A stretch of DNA of 64,000 nucleotides from Paenibacillus polysaccharolyticus. GTDB lineage: Bacteria; Bacillota; Bacilli; Paenibacillales; Paenibacillaceae. Made by a program: the position numbers and the translations under genes. Below are positions 18,813 to 28,355 of the stretch, piece by piece (positions within the stretch are counted from its first letter, which is position 1; each line of letters starts with the position of its first letter). The notes beneath the pieces were generated by a model. That model saw only the letters and a list, made by a program, of their open reading frames with translations, ran no database searches and was not told where the DNA came from. The stretch spans positions 62,001 through 126,000 of the forward strand of contig NZ_FMVM01000005.1 of the NCBI RefSeq assembly GCF_900102085.1, read 5' to 3'.

Positions 18813-19706
18813 TTAAAATACGACTGTTTTATTTTCGTGTACAAGAACACGGTCCTCCACATGCCATTTCACAGCCCGCGCAAGCACAACACGCTCAATG
18901 GTACGTCCAATGCGTTTCAATTCGGTCACATTATCCCCATGGCTTACACGCTGAACGTCCTGTTCAATAATTGGGCCGCCATCCAGCTCCTCCGTTACAT
19001 AATGCGCCGTTGCGCCAATGATTTTAACACCACGGTTATAGGCTTGAGCGTATGGCTTACCTCCAACAAAGGCTGGCAAGAACGAATGATGAATGTTGAT
19101 AATACGGTTACGGTAATGTTCAATAAACGTTGGAGAGATAATCTGCATATAACGGGCGAGAATAATCACATCCACATCGTTGCCGATCACTTCCAGTTGA
19201 CGTTGCTCCGCTTCTTTTTTCGTATCGGCTGTAACCGGAATATGGTGATACGGAATGCCGAAAGACTCTACATAGTTTTTCATATCCAAATGGTTGCTGA
19301 CCACAAGCGCAATATCCGCATCAAGATCGCCAGCCTGCCATTGCCAGAGCAGCTCTACCAAACAGTGATCCTCTTTGGATACAAAAATAGCCAACCTTTT
19401 TTTGCGGCTAACCGCTGAAAGAGACCATTCCATCTCGAAACGTGTTGCCACATCGGCAAAATCCGCTTCCAGCTTCGCCAAGTTGCTCTCCAGTTGCGGT
19501 AGATCGAACTCGATCCGCATAAAAAACATACCGCCTGACGGGTCCATCGTATACTGGTCAGACTGTACAATGTTGGCACCATGTTGATGCAAAAAGTGTG
19601 ATACCGCTGCTACAATTCCCGGACCATCCGGACAGGAAATAAGCATACGCGCTCGATTGGCGCGGTTTTGATCATCAGGTCGTATTTGTTTTGCGTGAAT
19701 CTCCAT
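18813..19706 (-). CDS. purU: Formyltetrahydrofolate deformylase
   Basis: A 297-residue PurU. The N-terminal ACT domain (MLISCPDGPGIVAAVSHFL, residues 20-95) is followed by a formyltransferase-like domain with INIHHSFLPAFVGGKPY and a terminal GATAHYVTEELDGGPIIEQD, giving the Asn-His-Asp catalytic set. It releases formate from 10-formyl-THF, balancing one-carbon pools. The ATG at 19706 has GAAGGAGGAAG. Confidence 0.95.
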   Translation of the reverse strand: MEIHAKQIRPDDQNRANRARMLISCPDGPGIVAAVSHFLHQHGANIVQSDQYTMDPSGGMFFMRIEFDLPQLESNLAKLEADFADVATRFEMEWSLSAVSRKKRLAIFVSKEDHCLVELLWQWQAGDLDADIALVVSNHLDMKNYVESFGIPYHHIPVTADTKKEAEQRQLEVIGNDVDVIILARYMQIISPTFIEHYRNRIINIHHSFLPAFVGGKPYAQAYNRGVKIIGATAHYVTEELDGGPIIEQDVQRVSHGDNVTELKRIGRTIERVVLARAVKWHVEDRVLVHENKTVVF

Positions 19707-19773
19707 CGGGTTAATCTTCCTCCTTCAATTAGACAAGACATACATGAACTATATCAGGCAAGACTTGCAGGGA

Positions 19774-20880
19774 TTACCCTGCAAGCCAAGCAATCAAGCG
19801 GTGATTGATTTGTTCTTCATTCAAATGTGGGAACAATGCCGCCTCTGTCACCATGTCATACAAGCGTTCCAGCGGTTCACGCGGATCAGCTTTTTTGGCT
19901 TTGGCATCATTTTTGAGCAGTGTCCACACATCAAGTACATACGCACGGGAATCCAGTTCCTTACCCTTGAAGAAGTGCTGCATTTGCTCGACTTCACTCA
20001 GGAACTCCTGACCGAAACGGCCTTCCACGTCTCCGCGCAGCAATGCAATTTCAATTTCATACATCGGTCGCTGGGTTTTGGCATCTTTACCAATCCAAGG
20101 CGTTTCCAGAATGAATGGACGATTATTCAGCTTCTCATGGTTTACAATACGGTTGATTGCTTCAAAACCAATCCAGCCCGATCCAATCGGTGTATGACGG
20201 TCTTTGCGTGCACCGGCAGGGTTTTTACTATCGTTAATGTGCATTACAGCAATTCGGTCAAGTCCAACCGTTCGATCAAATTGATCCAGTACACCATCCA
20301 GATCGTTGACAATGTCATAACCCGCATCATGAATGTGGCACGTATCCATACACACCGTCAGACGTTCGTTATGTTTCACTTTCTCAATAATCTGTGCAAG
20401 TTCCTCGAAGCTCCGGCCCATCTCGGTCCCTTTGCCAGCCATCGTCTCAAGCGCAATATTCACATCGGTTTCCTGAATACCATCGAGCACTTCATTTAAT
20501 CCTTGTGCAATACGTTCGATACCGTAATGAGCATCCTTATCCGTAAATGCACCAGGGTGCAATACGATGTTTTTCACACCAATGGCGTGAGTACGGCGAA
20601 TTTCCTCCTGAAGGAAGTCCACAGCCAGTCCATATGTGCTGTCCTTGTAAGAGCCCAGGTTAATGATATAAGGAGCATGCACAACAATGTCCTCAAATCC
20701 GCCTTCCTGCATGGCAAGTTTGCCTTCCTCAATAAACATCGATTCAATAGGCTTGCGGCGTGTGTTCTGCGGTGCACCCGTATATATCATAAACGAACTG
20801 GAACCGTACGAGGACGCTTCCTTCGTTGCACTCAATAATCCCTTGTCCGAAAAGGACACGTGGGAGCCGATTTTCAGCAT
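19774..20880 (-). CDS. nfo: Endonuclease IV-like AP endonuclease, extended
   Basis: A 368-residue TIM-barrel nuclease. Metal-site blocks are [69 protein letters not shown] and FILETPW, as in endonuclease IV, which incises DNA at abasic sites in base-excision repair. After the barrel it continues about 85 residues (with a [14 protein letters not shown] linker), longer than the usual 280-300. The extension is unrecognised. The ATG at 20880 with GGGGGATC is preferred over an in-frame TTG. Confidence 0.9.
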   Translation of the reverse strand: MLKIGSHVSFSDKGLLSATKEASSYGSSSFMIYTGAPQNTRRKPIESMFIEEGKLAMQEGGFEDIVVHAPYIINLGSYKDSTYGLAVDFLQEEIRRTHAIGVKNIVLHPGAFTDKDAHYGIERIAQGLNEVLDGIQETDVNIALETMAGKGTEMGRSFEELAQIIEKVKHNERLTVCMDTCHIHDAGYDIVNDLDGVLDQFDRTVGLDRIAVMHINDSKNPAGARKDRHTPIGSGWIGFEAINRIVNHEKLNNRPFILETPWIGKDAKTQRPMYEIEIALLRGDVEGRFGQEFLSEVEQMQHFFKGKELDSRAYVLDVWTLLKNDAKAKKADPREPLERLYDMVTEAALFPHLNEEQINHRLIAWLAG

Positions 20881-21047
20881 CAATAGATCCCCCTTTTTCT
20901 GAATTATCCACTATCATAACGCGATTATCGAAATAAATCTAGAAATGCGATATAATTCGAATGAGAGGCTATTTTTGACAGCAAATTACGGAACATGGAC
21001 GCCTTTTCATCAGGGCGTGAAAATCAATAAACCGAGGTGATTTGGCA

Positions 21048-21515
21048 ATGATTTTTAATAACTACACCCAGCTTTTAACGAGTAGTTCGCCCAGCAACTG
21101 GTTTATGAATACGATTGCGTTCTGGACGCTTTTGCTGCTTGGAAGCATGTGCATCGGTGGATTTTTCATGATGCGCAAGTTCCTTAAAGTGCTGCCGAAA
21201 GCTGACGGAAAGTCCAAGCTGGATTGGCAGAATCACTGGGTGGAGACAAGCCGCCACCTATGGACAGATGAAGCCAAAGCTTTTCTGGATCAGCTTGTTG
21301 AGCCTGTACCTGGCCCTTTTCGCGACATTGCCAAACATTCCATTGCTGCCGAGATTGGTAAAATTGCCGTGGAAGATCATGCAACCGAAGTGTCCAGAGA
21401 CCATTGCATTAAAGGTTATATCATTGCGACACCAAAACGGGACAATAAATTTCTGGTTAAATTTCTGGAGAAAAATAAAATCGACTATACTCCATATCGC
21501 CATTTGATGAAATAA
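21048..21515 (+). CDS. DUF2621-family protein
   Basis: A 155-residue protein: one membrane segment near residues 19-43 (TIAFWTLLLLGSMCIGGFFM), then a soluble domain with WVETSRHLWTDEAKAFLDQL and DHCIKGYIIATPKRDNKFL. These match the DUF2621 family of Bacillales; function unknown. The ATG at 21048 with CGAGGTGA is preferred over the TTG 6 bases upstream. Confidence 0.8.
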   Translation: MIFNNYTQLLTSSSPSNWFMNTIAFWTLLLLGSMCIGGFFMMRKFLKVLPKADGKSKLDWQNHWVETSRHLWTDEAKAFLDQLVEPVPGPFRDIAKHSIAAEIGKIAVEDHATEVSRDHCIKGYIIATPKRDNKFLVKFLEKNKIDYTPYRHLMK

Positions 21516-21610
21516 TCATTCCATGAATTATAGCGTATGAACCGATTGGAAAATAAAGCAGGTCAGCATCGTTAGATGTGGTACCAATTTGGTTAAATTA
21601 AACACATGTT

Positions 21611-21664
21611 AGCTCCGCTCGGTAAGCCCTTTTCACTCATTTAACTTACCTTGCGGGGCTTTTT
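21611..21664 (+). terminator. Intrinsic terminator
   Basis: AGCTCCGC...GGTAAG pairs with CTTACC..GCGGGGCT, then TTTTT. It separates the DUF2621 gene from the epimerase gene. Confidence 0.75.
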
Positions 21665-21688
21665 GACCCATAAGAGAGGATGTTCAAT

Positions 21689-22600
21689 ATGAAAATTGCC
21701 ATTTGTGGAGGTACCGGATTTGTCGGAGGCGCACTTGTAGATTACTGGTTGCAGGCCGGACATCATGTGAAAGTAATCACTCGCAAGCTTCCTGACATGC
21801 ATAATCCGAGTAAAAACCTTACATATATATCCTGGGATCAGCTCGAAGAAACTCCGCAGGAACTGGAAGGTTTTGATGCTCTGGTGAATTTAGCGGGCGA
21901 GACATTGAACCAGCGTTGGACAACGAAGGCCAAGTTGGAAATTGTGGAATCCAGAGTTACAACCGTTGCCCGGGTTGCTAAACTAGTGGAATCGCTACGA
22001 CAAAAGCCAGAAGTTGTCGTCCAGGCTTCGGCCATGGCAATTTACGGCACCTCTCCCGATGAAACCTTTGATGAGAGCAGCCCGCAAAGGTCGATGAATT
22101 TTCCTTCTCGCGTCTCGGAACAATGGGAAGTTGCCGCCGATGCCATCCGGGATGTAAGACTGGTCAAAATCCGTGTCAGTCTCGTTTTGGGTCATAAAAA
22201 AGGGGCATTCCCATTGATGAAACTGCCCTATATGCTCGGATTTGGCGGCAAGATCGGCAGCGGCAAACAGTGGACCAGTTGGATTCACATTATGGATATC
22301 GTTCGATTGATTGACTTCACTATTCATAACAAAGAGATTTCGGGTCCAGTTAATGCTTCTTCGCCCAACCCGGTAACCAATGATGAATTCGGCCGTACGG
22401 TAGGCAAAGTTTATCATCGTCCTCACTGGTTCCCTGTCCCTGGCTTCCTGATCAAAACACTGGTTGGTGAACTATCCGTCGTCCTGCTTCAAGGACAACG
22501 GGTCATTCCACAAAAATCTTTGGATCACGGTTTTAAGTTTACCTTCCCCACATTGACTCAGGCTCTTGAGGACCTGAAGCATCGCGGGTTATCCGATTAA
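21689..22600 (+). CDS. TIGR01777-family NAD(P)-binding epimerase
   Basis: A 303-residue extended SDR protein. The N-terminal GGTGFVGGALVDYW is the nucleotide-binding loop; NLAGETLNQRWTTKAK, ASAMAIYGTSP and IRVSLVLGHKKGAFP are hallmark blocks of the TIGR01777 (YfhF) family. The C-terminal DUF1731-like region (VPGFLIKTLVGE) is present. Substrate unknown. The ATG at 21689 with AGAGAGG is chosen; the ATG at 21680 leaves no room for a ribosome site. Confidence 0.88.
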   Translation: MKIAICGGTGFVGGALVDYWLQAGHHVKVITRKLPDMHNPSKNLTYISWDQLEETPQELEGFDALVNLAGETLNQRWTTKAKLEIVESRVTTVARVAKLVESLRQKPEVVVQASAMAIYGTSPDETFDESSPQRSMNFPSRVSEQWEVAADAIRDVRLVKIRVSLVLGHKKGAFPLMKLPYMLGFGGKIGSGKQWTSWIHIMDIVRLIDFTIHNKEISGPVNASSPNPVTNDEFGRTVGKVYHRPHWFPVPGFLIKTLVGELSVVLLQGQRVIPQKSLDHGFKFTFPTLTQALEDLKHRGLSD

Positions 22601-22624
22601 AACAAATTACATTTGGATCGTACA

Positions 22625-22672
22625 GTTCATCCTGACACTCGATAAACGTAGACCGATTCGGCCAGGATGAAC
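22625..22672. repeat. Inverted repeat between convergent genes
   Basis: GTTCATCCTG at 22625-22634 and CAGGATGAAC at 22663-22672 form a perfect 10-bp pair spanning the stop codon of the FHA gene. It has no T-run and may act as an RNA 3'-end stabiliser or weak terminator. Confidence 0.45.
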
Positions 22673-24381
22673 GTATCCCCATCCGTCAGTGGATATTCTT
22701 TGTAAGGAGCCAGCAGATTTCCTTGAAGCATCGTTCCATTGACGGAACCTAGATCCTTGAGAGCATAACCAGACTTGCTCCGACTCAATTCCACATGTGC
22801 ACGGGATACACCTGTCGAGTTATCTACATATTGAACCATATCCGCTGCTCTTCCAATGACAAACGATGCTCCCTTCACATCAACACGTTTGCTCCCTCCA
22901 CCTTTATTTAAAGTTAGTTCAAGGTAATATGATGGTAGACTAGAGCTTCTGTCTTCATTGGATAATCCGTCCAGTGCCTGCAGATTAACTGTTGCCTCAA
23001 CGGCTGAACCCGTGAGATGGGGTTCAGAAGTGCTCCCCCATTCCCTATCCCGCTTCTCAGTGTATGGTGGATTAAGCATATCTCCAGACGTTAGGTTCAT
23101 AGGGGATATGCTCATGCTGCGAAGGCGGGAAGAGGTATGATCTTCAGTAACCTCAGGCAAAGATTCAATGGATTTCCCCTTATCTTCTTCGGGCTTATCC
23201 ATGGCATTCCAGCGCCAGCTCTCCTGAAACATCTCCTCTTCTACTTTAGCCCCCTTATCCTTTTTCCTGCCTAGCACTGATAAAGAGAAAGGGATATGAA
23301 CGCCGGATTTACCAGCGGAATCACCCGTTCTCTTCCACATCCAACTCGCCACTGCAATGAGGCCAACACTTAGCGCTGTAGACAAAATCATTGCATTCTG
23401 ACTTGGCTGTTGCATGTAGATAAATCTCCATACTAATGCCATGGAAACTATACAACCTAGCCAGATATATGTTGTACGCGAAGAGCTAATGACCGAATTT
23501 TGCTCTTCCATCTCCACATTTTTCTGATCTACGGAAACAAATGATGAAGAGGACTCAGGCTGAGTTGAGGTCTGATTCTGATGAAAGTAGTTTGTATTTC
23601 TCGACGAAGGTTGGCCAGCTGTTGGCCTGTGTAATAAAGATTTCGAATAGGGGTCTACTTTTTTAATGTCTACATCCGGTTTGATGATTTGCTGGCGCTC
23701 ACGTTGATGACGATCTGATTGTTCTGCATCAGGTTTATTGTAATTAAGTCTGGCGACGCTTTTCTTTTCAGGTAGCTGACTGGATATCGGTCGTGCTGGT
23801 TTACCAGTACACAATTCTAATAAAAGTTCACGTAATTGCCGAATGTCCCACCGCTCATCATCACATAACTGTAATACTCGTTGTATGCCCTCTCCTTCTA
23901 ATTCCTGAACATGAGCCATAAGCTTGATTACCAAGTCACGGAATATCTGCGGGGGTTGCTTCTCCTGCCGGGCATGGGCATTCATCATGGGTACGTAAAC
24001 TAAACCAAGCTCCCCTTGCTCCATTGCCCCCTGAATAAATATATAGTCTTCGTGAATACACAAATTTTGTGGTTCCAACATGTAGTGCCTGCACTCCACA
24101 AGAGCTTCTGCCAACTGAAATAAAAGATTATACAATACTGGCAAGCTGATTTGACTCGATTTTAACATCTGGGACAACATCTTATATCCGGAGATGTCAT
24201 ACTGTAACGTTACATTCTGATCAATCTCCCGAGTGAATAAAGGTAGCATACGAGGAATTCGATTCGAGGTTAACATACCGATCTGTACCCTGCTGAGTTC
24301 CTCCATTCGTAGCCCGTCCGCTTTTTCCAAAACCATAAATGTCCCGCCGTTACGTACGAAATCTCTCGTTAAGCCATACAT
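22627..24381 (-). CDS. FHA-domain membrane protein of the Tad operon
   Basis: A 584-residue protein. The N-terminal 230 residues resemble a DUF6382-type domain. Two membrane segments lie near residues 310-330 and 337-355. The last 90 residues are an FHA domain with FVIGRAADM, GVSRAHVEL and LGSVNGTMLQG, so the phosphothreonine-binding residues are conserved. A charged, Ser-rich linker precedes it. It closes the pilus operon and may connect Ser/Thr phosphorylation to pilus assembly; this is inference. The ATG at 24381 has GAGGAGCGGT; the frame to 24486 translates intergenic repeat sequence. Confidence 0.85.
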   Translation of the reverse strand: MYGLTRDFVRNGGTFMVLEKADGLRMEELSRVQIGMLTSNRIPRMLPLFTREIDQNVTLQYDISGYKMLSQMLKSSQISLPVLYNLLFQLAEALVECRHYMLEPQNLCIHEDYIFIQGAMEQGELGLVYVPMMNAHARQEKQPPQIFRDLVIKLMAHVQELEGEGIQRVLQLCDDERWDIRQLRELLLELCTGKPARPISSQLPEKKSVARLNYNKPDAEQSDRHQRERQQIIKPDVDIKKVDPYSKSLLHRPTAGQPSSRNTNYFHQNQTSTQPESSSSFVSVDQKNVEMEEQNSVISSSRTTYIWLGCIVSMALVWRFIYMQQPSQNAMILSTALSVGLIAVASWMWKRTGDSAGKSGVHIPFSLSVLGRKKDKGAKVEEEMFQESWRWNAMDKPEEDKGKSIESLPEVTEDHTSSRLRSMSISPMNLTSGDMLNPPYTEKRDREWGSTSEPHLTGSAVEATVNLQALDGLSNEDRSSSLPSYYLELTLNKGGGSKRVDVKGASFVIGRAADMVQYVDNSTGVSRAHVELSRSKSGYALKDLGSVNGTMLQGNLLAPYKEYPLTDGDTFILAESVYVYRVSG

Positions 24382-24486
24382 ACCGCTCCTCACTTTCCAT
24401 TGTTTTAATATGTTAACAAAAGTCATTACACGGATGCTCCAATAACAGAGGAGCCTTTCAATCGCTGTTATTCCAGAGCAGAGCAA

Positions 24487-24993
24487 CTACCCAAACATAT
24501 AAATCCATGAGCTGACGAAACCGGGAAGTACAGCGAGCATAAACGGGAACTTCAACGTTTTTTCGTGACTTACGAGTTTAAGAGAGCCGAGTTTAAAGAA
24601 ACCGAATATATTAAACATCATTGTACGTATTCTCTGCGACGCATCTTTGCGAAATAAAAGGATAACTAAGCCGATTAATCCAGCGTACAGAATGGAATAT
24701 ATGATCACGTGTATGCCAAATGTAAACCCCGTCCAGGCTCCTATGCCCCCAAATAACTTCACATCTCCTGCACCGACTGCACCGATGACGTACATTAAAA
24801 ACAACATACCGAAACCAACAGCAAATCCAGCTAAAGAGAACCACGTACCTCCCCAGCCTCCCCAAGCAAGATGAGCAAGCACTCCCATTGCCGTTACTGG
24901 TAGAGTCAACCGATTCGGAATTTTCATAGACCGTATATCGGTTACAAACGCCACCAGAAGATATATACCACAGATCACATAAAACCATCCCAC
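24487..24993 (-). CDS. tadV: Prepilin peptidase TadV/CpaA (A24 family)
   Basis: A 168-residue type IV prepilin peptidase with about five membrane segments. The two catalytic aspartates are in DIRSMKIPN (residue about 19) and GAGDVKLFGG (about 77). It should cleave the Flp1-like prepilin encoded at 28943 and perhaps the TadE-like proteins. It lies 15 bases after the upstream TadE-like gene. Confidence 0.9.
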   Translation of the reverse strand: MGWFYVICGIYLLVAFVTDIRSMKIPNRLTLPVTAMGVLAHLAWGGWGGTWFSLAGFAVGFGMLFLMYVIGAVGAGDVKLFGGIGAWTGFTFGIHVIIYSILYAGLIGLVILLFRKDASQRIRTMMFNIFGFFKLGSLKLVSHEKTLKFPFMLAVLPGFVSSWIYMFG

Positions 24994-25008
24994 CTATATC
25001 ATCGCTCC

Positions 25009-26046
25009 TTACTTTCTGGATGCTACCGTAAATGAAGTTTCCGTCTGCATGCCCTCCGCAGTCTCTACAACAAAACTCCAAGTCCCTTCCGTTGTTCGAG
25101 TGCCCACAAACCATGTCCATTCTATGATTCCGTTCTCGTCAGCCGTAGCCCAGCCAATATGCTTCGCAGAACTCTCACCAGACTTGTAAAAAATCGTGAG
25201 ATTAGCCGTTGCGCCTGGCTTGACCTGAACCTTTATCGTTGCATGGTTCCCTATGAATGCTGGATCTGGCTTTGATAAAACAGTTGCTGACCCCGTGCTA
25301 TTTTCTCCCCCGCTTCCGTTACCACTTCCTTCTCCTGTGTCACCAATCCATATCCGCTCTGATGCAGCAACTTGAATTCGTAAAGGCTTGCCGAGAAAAG
25401 GAACCTTCACAGGCAACTCATAACTCAGCTCTAATCTGAAATACGGATTCGTCTTATTCTTCAAGTTAGGAACGGATACTCCGTTAACATGAATACGTTC
25501 CATATCTAGCAGTGTAGTTTCAACAAATGGTTGCAACAACGGCTTCACAACCGGATCAAGTATGGCTTCCATTACCGACGTTTTGATTCTTTGCAGTGGC
25601 TCTTCACCACGTTTCGCTGCATCTCGCACCCAGTCACTTAAGGGTAAAGGCAAGGAAGAAGCGTAACCGTCTGCCCATTCCGTCAGGGACAGCTGTGGCC
25701 ATTTCCAGCCCTCCTCCAGGCTCTCACCTCCAGCAGAATCTGAAGGCGCGAAGGCAAGTGATACTGGATAAATCTTCGTTGATAACTGTTTTACCGTTTC
25801 CCCCGCTGTACTCTGCAATGCGGTGGAGATCAGTGTCATCTGAACAATGAAGATAAGAAATAGGATAAAGAATAGAAAAATGGGTAGAACCAGCGAAGCC
25901 TCCAGCACCATAGTGCCCTGTTCTTTCTTCGCTTCAAGCACCTGTTTTCTCAGTGACTTCAAGCGTTCCAATCTGCTTATCCGCATGATCCGATGTTGCA
26001 TCTGCACAAATTTCCTTTCATCCTGAACCTGAACCCTTTTTTCCAT
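25009..26046 (-). CDS. TadE-like pseudopilin with C-terminal Ig-like domain
   Basis: A 345-residue protein. A prepilin-like segment near residues 44-70 (GTMVLEASLVLPIFLFFILF) places it in the TadE group. A soluble region of about 180 residues follows, then a Gly/Ser/Asn linker, and the last 80 residues (TIKVQVKPGATANLTIFYKS) look like a bacterial Ig-like beta domain, expected outside the cell. The ATG pair at 26046/26049 is preceded by GATGGAGGC. It may be a minor pilin or tip adhesin; that is inference. Confidence 0.78.
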   Translation of the reverse strand: MEKRVQVQDERKFVQMQHRIMRISRLERLKSLRKQVLEAKKEQGTMVLEASLVLPIFLFFILFLIFIVQMTLISTALQSTAGETVKQLSTKIYPVSLAFAPSDSAGGESLEEGWKWPQLSLTEWADGYASSLPLPLSDWVRDAAKRGEEPLQRIKTSVMEAILDPVVKPLLQPFVETTLLDMERIHVNGVSVPNLKNKTNPYFRLELSYELPVKVPFLGKPLRIQVAASERIWIGDTGEGSGNGSGGENSTGSATVLSKPDPAFIGNHATIKVQVKPGATANLTIFYKSGESSAKHIGWATADENGIIEWTWFVGTRTTEGTWSFVVETAEGMQTETSFTVASRK

Positions 26047-26075
26047 CATGCCTCCATCAACATGTTTTCACGTGT

Positions 26076-28355
26076 TCAATAGGAATAATCCGCCTTCCGT
26101 TCAATGAAAAAGCGTCCATCTTGTACTTGATCCTCACTGCCCATAACAGCGCCTATACTTCGCACAATTCCAGGCAAAAACCATAGCTTGATGCTGCTGC
26201 GCATCTGACCGGAAGCATAAGTTTGTTTCTCATCCGGGTTAGCTCCCGTATTCAATCGGATCAAGGCTAACATTCGGGACATTTTGCGATCATTATTGCT
26301 ATGCATAAGCAGGAACAATCTAAGGTGATCCCTGTATGTCAGCTTCACCTTGATATATTTGGATAATTCAACATTGCCGTCCTTCGCCAGCTTCACCATA
26401 TCTTCTATTGCATGCGTGATTCCATATAGGATCGCGGCAGACAGCACAAGAAGCGGATTCCCAAGCTTACTATTCTCACTTAGTCCTTCAGCTGTACGAA
26501 TCGCCAGACGCATTCCGAAGACCTCCGCATATGCAGATGCGATGTTACCTGAAGGGTTATGAAAACCGTATAGAATATACTCCAGCTCCTGATTCTCCAG
26601 TTTGAACACGTCATTAACATCTCCACTACCTTCCGTCCAGGAGAACAATTGACCAAAATCCATGGAATTAAAGTAAGCAAGCGCATATTCATTTTGAAAC
26701 AACTCATCGCCAAGTTGTCCGAGTAGTCCTGACATCCCTCCGAACAGGTGATCCATTCCCTTCATGGCATTTCCACCGGAATCATAAGGATCACTCGCAA
26801 TCTCTGTCTTTTCCGCTCGCTCAGAGCTTTTTTGATTGAACGCTATGTTGGCCTCATAAAATTGTTTCAACTGTTTGAATGTCTGCACGGAACCGGAACT
26901 TCCGTTTTCTATCCGGCTGAATATCCGTTTGATTTCCTTCAACTTCCCTTTGGACTGCTTGTCATTCTCTTTACGCTGGGCATCCGATCCACGGCCGTTT
27001 TCAAGTTCCTGTTGGCTCTGTGTGATAAGATTGGAAGGGCCTGTTCTCCCAAAAGAATTCATATAACGTTCCGTAGTCTGACTTGCCTGCCTGACCGCAG
27101 GTTTAATTGGAACACGACTCATACCCGTCACACTCCGAAGCTGGGTATTGAGTTCCATGCTATCTTTTCGCACGCCAGAGAAGTCTTCATTTTGAGAAAT
27201 CACACGAGATTTTATCCGATCAAATAGAGCATCTTCCCTGACCAGCTCGGAAGCGAGCGAACGTGTACTTTTGGCTTCATTGCCGGAACCCGCAGATGTC
27301 GGACTCGTTCCAGGGAGGGTAGAGCTACCCACGTTGTCATAACTGGCATTCTCGGAACGATTTTCTCCTTCCGCAATCACTCGTTTTATTTCTTCATTAA
27401 TTTCACGTGCCTCTTCAATCTTGTCCTGTGCTTCCAATAGTTTGGTCTTATGCGCCTCTAGCGCTGGTTGCATCAACATGCTGATTCCTGTCACAATCTG
27501 ATTTACACCTGTCCGGTAACGCCCCAATTCCAATATGTACAGCTGTTCAATGAGAGGCAGTCCTTCGTCTGCTTGTTTCTTGCTTAAATAATCGGCATAA
27601 CGTGCAGCCGCTTCTGCCGCTGTCTCTGGCGCTGTCTCAAGCATTTCTTCATAGATGGCCTGGGCTGGCGGTTTCATGATCAAGTCTGGAAGTTTCATTA
27701 CCTTATCGGCAGATTCAATCTGATTCCCAATCGCTTCATCCAGCAATTTCTCACGTTTGTCATAGAGCTTTTGTAATTTCTTCAACAGATCTACGGTATG
27801 TGCTGCTTCCTTCATCTCCTCTGACATCGGTTTGAATCGATTAATCACTTCAATAGCAAAATCAACCGGCGCTCTATACTTCATGTCTTCCTGGATTTGA
27901 CGATTAAAAATATCATACCTGCCCAGTTCACGTTCCATACCCAGTGAAGTGGTGTCCCATTGAATATCCAGAATCGGGAAACCATCCTTTACGGAAGAAG
28001 GTTTCACACTATCATTCAACACTTTGGCCATAATGGCATCTCCGCTACTATCGCCATATGCAAACAAACCATACTCCCGAAGTGATGTATCATAAGCTGA
28101 CATAACGGATCTCATTGCGGCATGTGCCATCCGCTCCGTCTGTACTTTGAAGGCGGCAATTCTCGCATAATCAATAAAAATCGCCACAAACATATACACT
28201 CCAGCCAGAATCAAAATCAGAAATAACGTTACAGCTCCAGCTTCACCATCTTTTTTTCTAAACAGTGCCTCCCTCCCCCTTTGCTCATTTTTCGTTTTTT
28301 CCAAAATGCTGTATAACTTGCCCTGCCTCCACAGCTGAAGTCGCTTCCTTTCCAC
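26076..28355 (-). CDS. TadG-like secreted/pilus assembly protein
   Basis: A protein of up to 759 residues. The segment GAVTLFLILILAGVYMFVAI near residue 45 is the N-terminal membrane anchor of TadG-like proteins; a long, mostly helical extracellular domain follows with coiled-coil stretches (about 145-180 and 255-320). The GTG at 28355 overlaps the upstream TadE gene by 71 bases and has a poor ribosome site. A strong one, AAAGGGGGAGGGAGG, precedes a CTG at 28265 that would start the protein just before the anchor (FRKKDGEAGAVTLF). The shorter form is biologically more convincing. Confidence 0.78.
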   Translation of the reverse strand: MERKRLQLWRQGKLYSILEKTKNEQRGREALFRKKDGEAGAVTLFLILILAGVYMFVAIFIDYARIAAFKVQTERMAHAAMRSVMSAYDTSLREYGLFAYGDSSGDAIMAKVLNDSVKPSSVKDGFPILDIQWDTTSLGMERELGRYDIFNRQIQEDMKYRAPVDFAIEVINRFKPMSEEMKEAAHTVDLLKKLQKLYDKREKLLDEAIGNQIESADKVMKLPDLIMKPPAQAIYEEMLETAPETAAEAAARYADYLSKKQADEGLPLIEQLYILELGRYRTGVNQIVTGISMLMQPALEAHKTKLLEAQDKIEEAREINEEIKRVIAEGENRSENASYDNVGSSTLPGTSPTSAGSGNEAKSTRSLASELVREDALFDRIKSRVISQNEDFSGVRKDSMELNTQLRSVTGMSRVPIKPAVRQASQTTERYMNSFGRTGPSNLITQSQQELENGRGSDAQRKENDKQSKGKLKEIKRIFSRIENGSSGSVQTFKQLKQFYEANIAFNQKSSERAEKTEIASDPYDSGGNAMKGMDHLFGGMSGLLGQLGDELFQNEYALAYFNSMDFGQLFSWTEGSGDVNDVFKLENQELEYILYGFHNPSGNIASAYAEVFGMRLAIRTAEGLSENSKLGNPLLVLSAAILYGITHAIEDMVKLAKDGNVELSKYIKVKLTYRDHLRLFLLMHSNNDRKMSRMLALIRLNTGANPDEKQTYASGQMRSSIKLWFLPGIVRSIGAVMGSEDQVQDGRFFIERKADYSY

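Noticed and set aside
24382..24486. 35-residue N-terminal extension of the FHA protein
   Set aside because: It lies between tadV stop and a strong ribosome site at 24381 and translates repeat-like sequence (MLCSGITAIERLLC).
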